Positions 43,654 through 52,187 of a stretch of 64,000 nucleotides of DNA are shown piece after piece. Numbering within the stretch: position 1 is the first letter of the stretch; every line of letters starts with the position of its first letter. Below the pieces are notes generated by a model. The model saw nothing but the letters and a program-made list of their open reading frames with translations. It did no database searches and was not told where the DNA came from. The translations under genes and the position numbers were made by a program. This DNA is from JASLDZ01 sp964244065 (GTDB lineage Bacteria; Pseudomonadota; Alphaproteobacteria; Caulobacterales; Caulobacteraceae). Location of the stretch: positions 168,746 through 232,745 of the forward strand of contig CAXTHH010000004.1 of assembly GCA_964244065.1 (NCBI GenBank), read 5' to 3'.

Positions 43654-45666
43654 TCAGGCCGCCTCGATCTCAGGCCGTCCGGCGCGCGCCGGCGTCGCCC
43701 CGTCCACCACCCGCACCAGGTCGGCCATGATCGCCGTCAGGTCGAAGCTCTTCGGCGTGTAAACCGCGGCCACGCCCATCGCCTTCAGCCGGTCCTCGTC
43801 CTCGGGCGGGATGATGCCGCCGACGATCACCGGGGCGTCCAGCCCCTCGTCGCGCAGGCGGGCGAGCACCTCCTCCACCAGGGCCACGTGGCTGCCGGAG
43901 AGGATGGACAGGCCGATCAGGTGCGTGCCGCCGGCGCGGGCGCGGGCCACGATCTGCTCGGGGGTGCAGCGAATGCCCTCGTAGATCACCTCCATGCCGC
44001 AGTCGCGGGCGCGCACGGCGATCTGCTCGGCGCCGTTGCTGTGGCCGTCGAGCCCGGGCTTGCCCACCAGCACCGTCAGCCGGCGGCCGAGGCGGCGGGA
44101 GACGCGCTCCACCTCCTCGCGCACCGCGCCGATCTCCGGCGAGTTGGACAGGCGCGGCTCGGACGAGACGCCCGTGGGCGCGCGGTAGTCGCCCCAGATC
44201 TCGCGCAGGCACTGGGCCCACTCCCCGGTGGTGACGCCCGCCTTCGCCGCGGCCACCGACGGCGGCATGATGTTCGCGCCCGAGCGGGCGGCCGCGCGCA
44301 GCGCCTCCAGCGCGTCGGTGCAGGCCTGGGTGTCGCGCGCCTCGCGCCACGCCTGCAGCCGCTCGACGGCCTGCGCCTCCACGGCGGGATCGACGGTCTG
44401 GATCGCGTCCTCCCCGGCGCCCAGCGGGCTGGGCTCGAAGGTGGTGAAGCGGTTCACGCCCACCACCGTCTGCTCGCCGCTCTCGATCGCCTGCAGCCGC
44501 GCGGAGTTGCTGGCCACCAGCCGCGCCTTCATCCAGCCCGACTCCACCGCCGTGATGGAGCCGCCCAACGCGTCGATCTCCGCCAGCTCGGACAGCGCGG
44601 CCGCCTTGAGCTCGGCCACCTTGGCGGCCACCACGGGGGAGCCGTCGAACAGGTCCTCGTACTCGAGGAGATCGGTCTCGAACGCCAGGATCTGCTGCAT
44701 GCGCAGCGACCACTGCTGGTCCCACGGGCGGGGCAGGCCCAGGGCCTCGTTCCAGGCGGGCAGCTGCACGGCGCGGGCGCGGGCGCGCTTGCTGAGGGTG
44801 ACCGCCAGCATCTCGATCAGGATGCGGTGGGTGTTGTTCTCCGGCTGGCTCTCCGTCAGCCCCAGGCTGTTGACCTGCACGCCGTAGCGGAAGCGCCGCG
44901 CCTTCTCGTCCGTGACGCCGTAGCGGGACAGCAGGAGCTCGTCCCACAGCTCTGTGAAGGCGCGCATCTTGCACATCTCGGTCACGAACCGGACGCCGGC
45001 GTTGACGAAGAAGCTGATGCGCGAGGCCACGGTGGAGAAGTTCTCGACCGGCACTTCGCCGCGCGCCTTTACAGCATCGAGCACGCTGATGGCGGTGGCC
45101 AGCGCATAGGCCAGCTCCTGCTGCGGCGTCGCCCCCGCCTCCTGCAGGTGGTAGCTGCAGACGTTCATGGGGTTCCACTTGGGCGTCTCGGTCACGCACC
45201 AGGCGATCATGTCCGAGATCAGCCGCAGCGACGGCTTGGGCGGATAGATGTAGGTGCCCCGGCTCAGGTACTCCTTCACCAAATCGTTCTGCGTGGTGCC
45301 CTGCAGCGCCTTGACGTCGGCGCCCTGCTCCTCCGCCGCCGCGACGTACAGGGCCAGGAGCCAGGGGGCCGTGGCGTTGATGGTCATGGAGGTGTTCATC
45401 TTCGCCAGCGGGATCTGGTCGAACAGCGCGCGCATGTCGCCCAGGTGGCTGACGGGCACGCCCACCTTGCCCACCTCGCCGCGCGCCAGCACGTGGTCGG
45501 GGTCGTAGCCCGTCTGGGTGGGCAGGTCGAAGGCGACGGACAGCCCCGTCTGCCCCTTGGCCAGGTTGCCCCGGTAGAGCGCATTGGACTTGGCCGCCGT
45601 GGAATGCCCCGCATAGGTGCGGAAGATCCAGGGAGCGTCGGGGGCGTGCTGGTGCGGGGTCGCCAT
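43654..45666 (-). CDS. ecm: ethylmalonyl-CoA mutase (MeaA)
   Basis: The 670-aa adenosylcobalamin enzyme converts (2R)-ethylmalonyl-CoA to methylsuccinyl-CoA in the ethylmalonyl-CoA pathway for acetate assimilation. The N-terminal TIM-barrel-like catalytic part shows IFRTYAGHSTAAKSNALYRGNLAKG; FDLPTQTGYDPD follows. The C-terminal B12 domain (about 540-665) has the lower-ligand loop GLDGHSNGAEQIA and LSGSHVALVEEVLARL. The length and the N-terminal pattern match MeaA rather than methylmalonyl-CoA mutase, which is larger. No ccr gene is seen in the window. Confidence 0.93.
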   Translation of the reverse strand: MATPHQHAPDAPWIFRTYAGHSTAAKSNALYRGNLAKGQTGLSVAFDLPTQTGYDPDHVLARGEVGKVGVPVSHLGDMRALFDQIPLAKMNTSMTINATAPWLLALYVAAAEEQGADVKALQGTTQNDLVKEYLSRGTYIYPPKPSLRLISDMIAWCVTETPKWNPMNVCSYHLQEAGATPQQELAYALATAISVLDAVKARGEVPVENFSTVASRISFFVNAGVRFVTEMCKMRAFTELWDELLLSRYGVTDEKARRFRYGVQVNSLGLTESQPENNTHRILIEMLAVTLSKRARARAVQLPAWNEALGLPRPWDQQWSLRMQQILAFETDLLEYEDLFDGSPVVAAKVAELKAAALSELAEIDALGGSITAVESGWMKARLVASNSARLQAIESGEQTVVGVNRFTTFEPSPLGAGEDAIQTVDPAVEAQAVERLQAWREARDTQACTDALEALRAAARSGANIMPPSVAAAKAGVTTGEWAQCLREIWGDYRAPTGVSSEPRLSNSPEIGAVREEVERVSRRLGRRLTVLVGKPGLDGHSNGAEQIAVRARDCGMEVIYEGIRCTPEQIVARARAGGTHLIGLSILSGSHVALVEEVLARLRDEGLDAPVIVGGIIPPEDEDRLKAMGVAAVYTPKSFDLTAIMADLVRVVDGATPARAGRPEIEAA

Positions 45667-45675
45667 GATCGCCGA

Positions 45676-46434
45676 TCAGAAATGCCCGGTGTGCCCGCCG
45701 TCAACGCATAACGTCTGCCCGGTTACGAAGCTGGCCGCGTCGGAGGCCAGGAACACCACCGCGCCGGCGATCTCGCGGGGCTCGCCCCAGCGGCCCAGCG
45801 AGGTGCGGCCGGCGAGCCAGCGGGCGATCTCCGGGTCCGCCGCCATCTCGCCGTTCGCCTCCGTGGCGAAGTAGCCGGGGGCCACGGCGTTGACGGTTAT
45901 CCGGTCGGCCCCGAGCTCGGCGGCCAGAGCCCGGGTCAGCGCGTCCAGCCCGCCCTTGGCGGCGGTGTAGGCCGCGTCCCCCGCCCGGGCGAGCGGCCCG
46001 GCTATGGAGGTCACGTTCACGATCCGCCCGCCCCGGCCCTGCTCGCGCATCAGCCCGGCCGCACGGCGCGCCAATTCGAAGGGGGCGACGAGGTCGGCCT
46101 CCAACAATGCGCGCACGGCCGCCGCGTCGAAGGCGGCCAGCGGCCGGCGATCCCGCACGCCGACGTTGTTCACCAGCACGTCCAGCCCGCCCTCCCCCGC
46201 GACGTGGGCGAAGGCGGCGTCAGCCGCCGCGCCGTCCGTCACATCGAACGCGAGCGGTGCGGCGGCGCCCAGCTCGGCGGCGAGCGTCTCCAGCGGCCCC
46301 GCATCACGCCCGTTCAGCCAGACGAACGCCCCAGCGGAGGCCAGCCCCCGCGCCATCTCGCGCCCGAGCCCCCGCCCCGCCCCCGTCACCAGGGCGCGCC
46401 GCCCCTCCAGGCTGAACGGATGCGCGCGGTTCAC
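45676..46434 (-). CDS. SDR family oxidoreductase
   Basis: The 252-aa classical SDR has the NAD(P) motif TGAGRGLGREMARGL (about 17-31), the NNVGVRD segment, the catalytic Ser in VNVTSIAGP and the YTAAK dyad near residue 155, plus PGYFATE. GTG 46434 overlaps the stop of the transsulfuration gene (GTGA), and its stop lies 9 bp before ecm, so the three genes form one transcript. Substrate unknown; 3-oxoacyl or gluconate-type reductases look similar. Confidence 0.9.
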   Translation of the reverse strand: MNRAHPFSLEGRRALVTGAGRGLGREMARGLASAGAFVWLNGRDAGPLETLAAELGAAAPLAFDVTDGAAADAAFAHVAGEGGLDVLVNNVGVRDRRPLAAFDAAAVRALLEADLVAPFELARRAAGLMREQGRGGRIVNVTSIAGPLARAGDAAYTAAKGGLDALTRALAAELGADRITVNAVAPGYFATEANGEMAADPEIARWLAGRTSLGRWGEPREIAGAVVFLASDAASFVTGQTLCVDGGHTGHF

Positions 46435-47600
46435 CCCAGCGCCTGCTCCAGGTCGGCCAGGAGGTCGTCGCCATCCTCGATGCCCACCGACAGGCGCACG
46501 AGGCCGTCGGTGATGCCGAGCTGTTCCCTCTGGGTGGCGGGGACGGAGGCGTGGGTCATGATGGCGGGGTGCTCGATCAGGCTCTCCACGCCGCCCAGGC
46601 TCTCGGCCAGGGTGAACAGGCGGGTGCGCTCCAGGAAGCGGCGCGTGCCGTCCAGGTCGCGGTCCAGCACGGCGGTGATCATGCCGCCGAAGGCGTCCAT
46701 CTGGCGGGCGGCCAGGGCGTGCTGCGGGTGGCTCTCCAGCCCCGGGTAGATGACCTTGGTGAAGGCGGGCGAGCTCTCCATCCAGCGGGCGATGCGCTGG
46801 GCGTTGCTGCAGGAGCGCTCCATGCGCAGCGCCAGCGTCTTGACGCCGCGCAGGGCGAGGAAGCTGTCGAAGGGCCCGGCGACCGCGCCCACGGCGTTCT
46901 GCAGGAAGGTCAGCTGCTCCTGCAACGCGGCGTTGTCGCCGACCACCAGCACGCCGCCCACCACGTCGCTGTGGCCGTTCAGGTACTTGGTGGTGGAGTG
47001 CATCACGAGATCGAAGCCGCGCTCCAGCGGGCGCTGGCAGTAGGGGCTGGCGAAGGTGTTGTCCGCCGCGATCCATACGCCCGCGCGCTTGGCGATGGCC
47101 GCCAGGGCGTCCAGGTCGGCCAGCTTCAGCATCGGGTTGGTGGGCGTCTCCACCCAGATCAGCTTGGTCTCGGGCGTCAGCGCGGCCTCGACATTGGCCG
47201 GGTCGCTCATGTCCACGAACGAGAAGCGCAGGCCCGCCGAGCGCGCCTTCACCCGGGCGAACAGGCGGTAGCTGCCGCCGTAGAGGTCGTCGCTGGCGAT
47301 CACGTGCGCACCGGCGTCCAGGCACTCCAGCATCGTGGAGATCGCCGCCAGCCCTGAAGCGAAGGCGTAGCCGCGCTCGCCGCTCTCCAGGTCCGCCACC
47401 GCGCGCTCGAAGGCGTAGCGGGTGGGGTTGTGGCTGCGGCTGTACTCGAAGCCCTTGTGCACGCCCGGGCTCTCCTGGGCGTAGGTGCTGGTCTGGTAGA
47501 TGGGCACCATGACGGCGCCGGTGAGCGGGTCGTGCTCCTGCCCGCCGTGGATAGCGCGGGTGGCGAAGGCCAGGCGGTTGGGGCGGTCGGGGCTCGGCAT
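46431..47600 (-). CDS. cystathionine gamma-lyase/gamma-synthase family PLP enzyme
   Basis: The 389-aa Cys/Met metabolism PLP enzyme has the Schiff-base lysine at residue 205 (HSTTKYLNGHSDVVGG), FEYSRSHNPTRYAFERAVADLE near 52 and ASGLAAIST near 81. It cannot be told from sequence whether it acts as a lyase (cystathionine to cysteine) or a synthase. The cystathionine beta-synthase gene nearby favours lyase. First gene of a run with the SDR and ecm, on the minus strand. Confidence 0.92.
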   Translation of the reverse strand: MPSPDRPNRLAFATRAIHGGQEHDPLTGAVMVPIYQTSTYAQESPGVHKGFEYSRSHNPTRYAFERAVADLESGERGYAFASGLAAISTMLECLDAGAHVIASDDLYGGSYRLFARVKARSAGLRFSFVDMSDPANVEAALTPETKLIWVETPTNPMLKLADLDALAAIAKRAGVWIAADNTFASPYCQRPLERGFDLVMHSTTKYLNGHSDVVGGVLVVGDNAALQEQLTFLQNAVGAVAGPFDSFLALRGVKTLALRMERSCSNAQRIARWMESSPAFTKVIYPGLESHPQHALAARQMDAFGGMITAVLDRDLDGTRRFLERTRLFTLAESLGGVESLIEHPAIMTHASVPATQREQLGITDGLVRLSVGIEDGDDLLADLEQALG

Positions 47601-47712
47601 GACGGCCTTCTAGCGGGTCCGGGCCGCCGCGGTCAGCCCCGACGCGGCTCGCCCTACACGGGGAGCGAACGAACGAGCTTGGCGTTACAGGCTCTCAGCG
47701 AAGGGGGCCGTC

Positions 47713-48246
47713 ATGCGCTTCGAGATCAACGGCCGCCCGCTGGAGGCGCAGGCGGACCTGCGGACCTCGCTGCTGGACCTGCTGCGCGACCACCTGGGGC
47801 TCACGGGAACCAAGAAGGGCTGCAACCAGGGCGCGTGCGGCGCCTGCACCGTGCTGGTGGACGGCGAGCGCATCAACAGCTGCCTGGCCCTGGCCGTGCA
47901 GTACGAGGGCCGCAGCATCACCACCATCGAGGGCCTGGGCGCGCCGGGCTCGCTGCACCCGCTTCAGGCGGCGTTCGTGGAGCACGACGGCTTCCAGTGC
48001 GGCTACTGCACGCCGGGCCAGATCTGCTCGGCGGTGGGCATGGCGGGCGAGCTGGAGCGCGGCGACCCCAGCTACGTCAGCGCCGACGTGGCCGCCGAGG
48101 CGTTCCAGCCCACGCACGACGAGCTGCGCGAGCGCATGAGCGGCAACCTGTGCCGCTGCGGCGCCTACAACGGCATCGTGGACGCCATCCGCGAGCACCT
48201 GGCGGACGCCACGGCCACCGACCACGCCGCGCGCGAGGCCGCCTGA
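47713..48246 (+). CDS. paoA: aldehyde oxidoreductase 2Fe-2S subunit
   Basis: The 177-aa protein has a plant-type ferredoxin cluster (CNQGACGACTVLVDGERINSC, residues about 37-58) and a second 2Fe-2S domain (CGYCTPGQICSAVGM and CRCGAYNGI), as in the XdhA/PaoA small subunit. Unlike E. coli PaoA, it has no Tat leader: MRFEINGRPLEAQ is the start of the fold. So this complex is probably cytoplasmic. It begins paoABC; paoB starts 1 bp after its stop. Confidence 0.94.
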   Translation: MRFEINGRPLEAQADLRTSLLDLLRDHLGLTGTKKGCNQGACGACTVLVDGERINSCLALAVQYEGRSITTIEGLGAPGSLHPLQAAFVEHDGFQCGYCTPGQICSAVGMAGELERGDPSYVSADVAAEAFQPTHDELRERMSGNLCRCGAYNGIVDAIREHLADATATDHAAREAA

Positions 48247-48247
48247 C

Positions 48248-49252
48248 ATGACGCCCTTCCTCTACGAGCGCGCCACCGACGCGCAGTCCGCCCTCGCCCT
48301 CGGCGCCCGGGCCGGGGCCAAGTTCCTGGGCGGCGGCACCAACCTCGTCGACCTGATGCGCGAGACCATCGAGCACCCAGAGGTGCTGGTGGACGTGACG
48401 GGCCTCTCCACAGGGATCGAGGACGCGCCGGACGGGGGCCTGCGCATCGGCGCGGGGGTGAAGAACACCGCGCTGGCGGCCGACCGCCGCGTCCGCGAGC
48501 GTCACCCGATGCTGTCGCAGGCGATCCTGGCGGGCGCCTCTGCGCAGATCCGCAACATGGCGACCGTGGGCGGCAACCTGTTGCAGCGCACCCGGTGCCA
48601 GTACTTCTACGACGACGCGGCCGCCTGCAACAAACGCGAGCCGGGTGCGGGCTGCGACGCCATCGGCGGGTTCAACCGCATCCACGCGATCCTCGGCGCG
48701 TCCGAAGCGTGCATCGCCACCCACCCCTCGGACATGTGCGTGCCGCTGGCGGCGCTGGATGCGGTGGTGGAGATCGAGGGCCCGCAGGGTGCGCGCACCC
48801 TCCCGCTGGTCGATTTCCACCGCCTGCCCGGCGACACGCCGCAGGTGGAGACGGAGCTGCGCCCCGGCGAGCTGATCACCGCGGTGACGCTTCCGCCCGC
48901 CCCGGCCGGCGCCCGCTCCACCTACCGCAAGGTGCGCGACCGCGCCTCCTACGCCTTCGCCCTCGTGTCGCTGGCGGCCGAACTGGAGATGGAGGGCGAC
49001 GTGGTGAAGTCCGTGCGCCTGGCGCTTGGCGGCTTGGCGCACAAGCCCTGGCGCGCGCGCGCCGCGGAGGCCGCGCTGGTGGCCCGGCCCGCCTCCCCCG
49101 CCGCCTTCCGCGCGGCCGCCGAGCAGGAGCTCGCCGCCGCGCGCGGCCTGCGCGACAACGTCTTCAAGATCGAGTTGGCCACGCGCGTGATCGCCGACAC
49201 CCTCGGCAAGCTGGCCTGGGCCGAGGCCCGCGACGGGGAGTCCGCCCGATGA
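48248..49252 (+). CDS. paoB: aldehyde oxidoreductase FAD-binding subunit
   Basis: The 334-aa FAD subunit shows the FAD motif AKFLGGGTNLVDLMR near residue 25 and AGASAQIRNMATVGGNLLQRT near residue 98. Directly after it come cysteines in RCQYFYDD...ACNKREPGAGC that fit the extra 4Fe-4S cluster of the PaoB subgroup. It passes electrons from the molybdenum centre to FAD. ATG 48248 follows paoA by 1 bp; its stop overlaps the paoC ATG (ATGA). Confidence 0.93.
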   Translation: MTPFLYERATDAQSALALGARAGAKFLGGGTNLVDLMRETIEHPEVLVDVTGLSTGIEDAPDGGLRIGAGVKNTALAADRRVRERHPMLSQAILAGASAQIRNMATVGGNLLQRTRCQYFYDDAAACNKREPGAGCDAIGGFNRIHAILGASEACIATHPSDMCVPLAALDAVVEIEGPQGARTLPLVDFHRLPGDTPQVETELRPGELITAVTLPPAPAGARSTYRKVRDRASYAFALVSLAAELEMEGDVVKSVRLALGGLAHKPWRARAAEAALVARPASPAAFRAAAEQELAAARGLRDNVFKIELATRVIADTLGKLAWAEARDGESAR

Positions 49253-51561
49253 GCATGTTCGAGGAAGCCATGCAGGGGGTGATCAAGAAGGCGGTCGCCC
49301 TCGCCCCCGACAGCTGGATCCCGGGCGGCCGGCCCGACCCGCTGATCCGCCAGAAGCACGGCCTGATCGGCGCGCCCATCTCGCGCATCGACGGCCCGCT
49401 CAAGGTGGCCGGGCAGGCCAGGTTCGCCGCCGAGTTCGCGCTCGACGGCATGCTCTACGCCGCGATGAAGCACTCCACGATCGCCAAGGGCCGCATCACC
49501 GACATCGACACCGCGGAGGCGGAGGCGGCTCCGGGCGTGCACTTGGTGATGACCCATCGCAACGCCCCGCGCCTCAAGCCCACCCCGCCGTTCGGCAGCG
49601 CGCAGAAGGCGGTGGGCGGCGACAGCGTGCCCGTGATGCAGGATGAGGTGATCCACTGGAACGGCCAGCCGGTCGCCCTGGTGCTGGCCGACACGCAGGA
49701 GCAGGCCGACCATGCCCAGGCGCTGATCCGCGTCACCTACGCGTGCGACGCCAGCGGCGTCACCTCGCTGCAGGAGGCCAAGGCGCACGGCAGCGAGCCC
49801 GGCGTCTTCCAGGGCGAGACGCTGAAGCTGGAGGTCAAGGACGCCGAGGCGATGCTCGCCGCCTCCCACGTCAAGGTGGACCACCGCTACCTGACGCCGT
49901 TCCACAACCACAACCCCATCGAGCTGCACGGCTGCACCCTGGCGTGGGACGGCGACGCCCTGCGCATCCACGACACAACCCAGGCGGTGGACCACGAGGC
50001 CTGGACCCTCGCCCAGGTGTTCGGGATCGCGGAGGAGCAGGTCCACATCACCTCCCCCTTCGTGGGCGGCGGCTTCGGCAGCAAGATCCTGTGGCAGCAC
50101 CAGATCCTGGCGGCCTCGGCGGCGCGGGTCGTTGGCCGGCCGGTGCGCATCCTGCTGTCGCGCGAGAGCGTGTTCCGCATCGTGGGCGGCCGCAGCCTGA
50201 CCGAGCAGCGTGTGGCCATCGGCGCCCAGGCGGACGGGACCTTCGACGCCATCGTCCATACCGGGGTGACGGCGCTGACGCCGCACAACAGCTTCCCCGA
50301 GCCCTTCATCCTGCCGGCCCGGAGCGCCTACCGGGCGAAGAGCTTCCTGCTGGACGTGGAGACGGTGGAGCTGAACATGCCCGCCAACACGTTCATGCGC
50401 GCGCCGGGCGAGGCGGTGGGCACCTTCGGCCTGGAATGCGCCGTGGACGAGCTGGCGCACGAGCTGGGCATGGACCCGATCGACCTGCGCCTGAAGAACG
50501 AGCCGGAGAAGGACCCCACGCTCGGCCTGCCCTTCAGCCAGCGCAACACCGAGAAGATGTGGCGCGACGGGGCCGAACGCTTCGGCTGGTCGGGCCGCGG
50601 CGCGCCTGGCGCCCGGCGCGAGGGCGACTGGCTGGTGGGCGTCGGCTGCGCCACCGCCACCTACCCGTACTACCGCATGCCGGGCGGGGCGGCGCGGATC
50701 ATCCTCAAGGCCGACGGCCGGGCGGTGGTGGAGATCGCCGCGCACGAGATGGGCATGGGCACCGCCACCGCCCACACCCAGGTCGCCGCCGAGCGCCTGG
50801 GCCTCGGCATGGAGCAGGTTGAGATCCGCTACGCCGACAACCGGCTGCCCGGCGTGGTGCTGGCCGGCGGCTCGCAGCAGACCGCGGCCATCGGCATGAG
50901 CGTGATCACCGCGCACCGCGAGCTGGTGGCCCAACTGCTTAAGCTCGCCGGCAACGACTCCCCGCTCGCCGGCCTCAAGCCCGACGAGGTCGGCGGCATG
51001 GACGGCGGCCTCGCCTCGCTGGAGGACGAGAGCAAGTTCGAGAGCTACAGCTCCATCCTCTCTCGCGCCCAGCGCGACGAGCTGGTGGTGGAGGCGGAGG
51101 CGCCCCCGCCGCTGGAGCTGCAGCACTGGTCGATGCACAGCCACGGCGCGGTGTTCTGCGAGGTGCGGGTCAACGCGGTCACCGGCGAGATCCGGGTCAG
51201 CCGCGTGCTGGGCTCCTATGACTGCGGGCGCATCCTCAACAGCAAGACGGCCACCAGCCAGTTTCGCGGCGGCATCATCATGGGCCTGGGCTTGGCGCTG
51301 ATGGAGGAGACGCTGTTCGACGAGCGCTCGGGCCGGATCATGAACCCCAGCCTGGCCGAGTACCACGTGCCCGTGCAGCTCGACGTTCCGCAGATCGACG
51401 TCATCTGGACCGACGAGCCCGACCCGCACGCCCCCATGGGCGCCCGCGGCATCGGCGAGATCGGCATCACCGGCGTCGGGGCCGCGGTGGCCAACGCGGT
51501 GTTCAACGCCACCGGCGAGCGCGTGCGCGACCTGCCGCTCACGCTGGACAAGCTGCTCTAG
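49249..51561 (+). CDS. paoC: aldehyde oxidoreductase molybdenum-binding subunit
   Basis: The 770-aa subunit carries the molybdenum cofactor and oxidises aldehydes. Conserved XDH/AOX elements: RIDGPLKVAGQARFAAEF, FVGGGFGSK, RAPGEAVGTFGLE, and the catalytic glutamate near residue 737 in ARGIGEIG. The size and motifs match PaoC/XdhC-like large chains. ATG 49249 (MSMFEEAM) overlaps the paoB stop. No PaoD/XdhC-type maturation factor is in the window, so the insertion chaperone must lie elsewhere. Confidence 0.94.
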   Translation: MSMFEEAMQGVIKKAVALAPDSWIPGGRPDPLIRQKHGLIGAPISRIDGPLKVAGQARFAAEFALDGMLYAAMKHSTIAKGRITDIDTAEAEAAPGVHLVMTHRNAPRLKPTPPFGSAQKAVGGDSVPVMQDEVIHWNGQPVALVLADTQEQADHAQALIRVTYACDASGVTSLQEAKAHGSEPGVFQGETLKLEVKDAEAMLAASHVKVDHRYLTPFHNHNPIELHGCTLAWDGDALRIHDTTQAVDHEAWTLAQVFGIAEEQVHITSPFVGGGFGSKILWQHQILAASAARVVGRPVRILLSRESVFRIVGGRSLTEQRVAIGAQADGTFDAIVHTGVTALTPHNSFPEPFILPARSAYRAKSFLLDVETVELNMPANTFMRAPGEAVGTFGLECAVDELAHELGMDPIDLRLKNEPEKDPTLGLPFSQRNTEKMWRDGAERFGWSGRGAPGARREGDWLVGVGCATATYPYYRMPGGAARIILKADGRAVVEIAAHEMGMGTATAHTQVAAERLGLGMEQVEIRYADNRLPGVVLAGGSQQTAAIGMSVITAHRELVAQLLKLAGNDSPLAGLKPDEVGGMDGGLASLEDESKFESYSSILSRAQRDELVVEAEAPPPLELQHWSMHSHGAVFCEVRVNAVTGEIRVSRVLGSYDCGRILNSKTATSQFRGGIIMGLGLALMEETLFDERSGRIMNPSLAEYHVPVQLDVPQIDVIWTDEPDPHAPMGARGIGEIGITGVGAAVANAVFNATGERVRDLPLTLDKLL

Positions 51562-51670
51562 CCCACCGCCACGCGGACGGCTCGGCCCCGTCCGCGCCGC
51601 CGGGCTCGACGCTGGACGGCCGCGCTCATATAGATCCGCGGATACAATCGGGACGACGGAGGCGGGCGTG

Positions 51671-52186
51671 ATGCAGGCGCGGATGGTCGTGCTCTCCGGG
51701 GTCCTGTCGGTGTGCGGCGCGACCGCCGCGTTGGCGCAGGCGGGGGCTTCCGCGTGTCCGGCCGCCCCCGCGCCGCCCCCGCCCGAGCTCACGGGCTGGT
51801 CCCGACCTACGGCGCTCGCCGCGGCCGCCGACGGCGCGGGCGCGGCCCTCGCCCCGGGGCGCGCGGCGCAGGTGCGCCTCATCCCCACGCGCGATGTCGC
51901 CTTCGCCGCGCCGCCCGAGAAGCCGTCCGCTCCCGACGCGCGTGGCGGCCTGCTCAGCTTGCCGATCGACCGGGCCGCCACCTACCGGGTGGCTCTGGGT
52001 GCTCCCGCCTGGATCGACCTGCTGCGCGACGGCAAGCCGCTCGCCTCCGTCGGCCACGGGCACGGGCCCGCCTGCACCGGCGTGGCCAAGATGGTCGACT
52101 TCCGCCTGCAGCCTGGCCGCTACACCCTTCAGCTGTCGGGCGCCTCGCAGGCCGAGGTGACGGTGATGGTGGCCCGGCTGCCCTGA
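51671..52186 (+). CDS. exported 171-aa protein of unknown function
   Basis: The signal peptide (residues 1-23, TAALAQ cleavage) is clear. The mature protein opens with a Cys/Pro-rich stretch (ACPAAPAPPPPELTGW), then a beta-rich body with AAQVRLIPTRDVAFA, TYRVALGAPAWIDLL and VDFRLQPGRYTLQLSG, ending in a strand. This resembles a small periplasmic beta-sandwich protein. A GGAGG site is 8 nt from ATG 51671 and 5 from a GTG one codon earlier. Converges on the PI-PLC-like gene with 1 bp gap. Confidence 0.78.
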   Translation: MQARMVVLSGVLSVCGATAALAQAGASACPAAPAPPPPELTGWSRPTALAAAADGAGAALAPGRAAQVRLIPTRDVAFAAPPEKPSAPDARGGLLSLPIDRAATYRVALGAPAWIDLLRDGKPLASVGHGHGPACTGVAKMVDFRLQPGRYTLQLSGASQAEVTVMVARLP

Positions 52187-52187
52187 C

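Noticed and set aside
42586..45711. 1041-codon plus-strand frame over the secreted Cys-rich gene and ecm
   Set aside because: The opposing ecm frame is a well-conserved enzyme, and this frame is Arg/His/Gly/Val-rich without motifs.
48949..51981. 1010-codon minus-strand frame opposite paoC
   Set aside because: It is a shadow of paoC. It shows no domain and a composition typical of antisense GC-rich frames.
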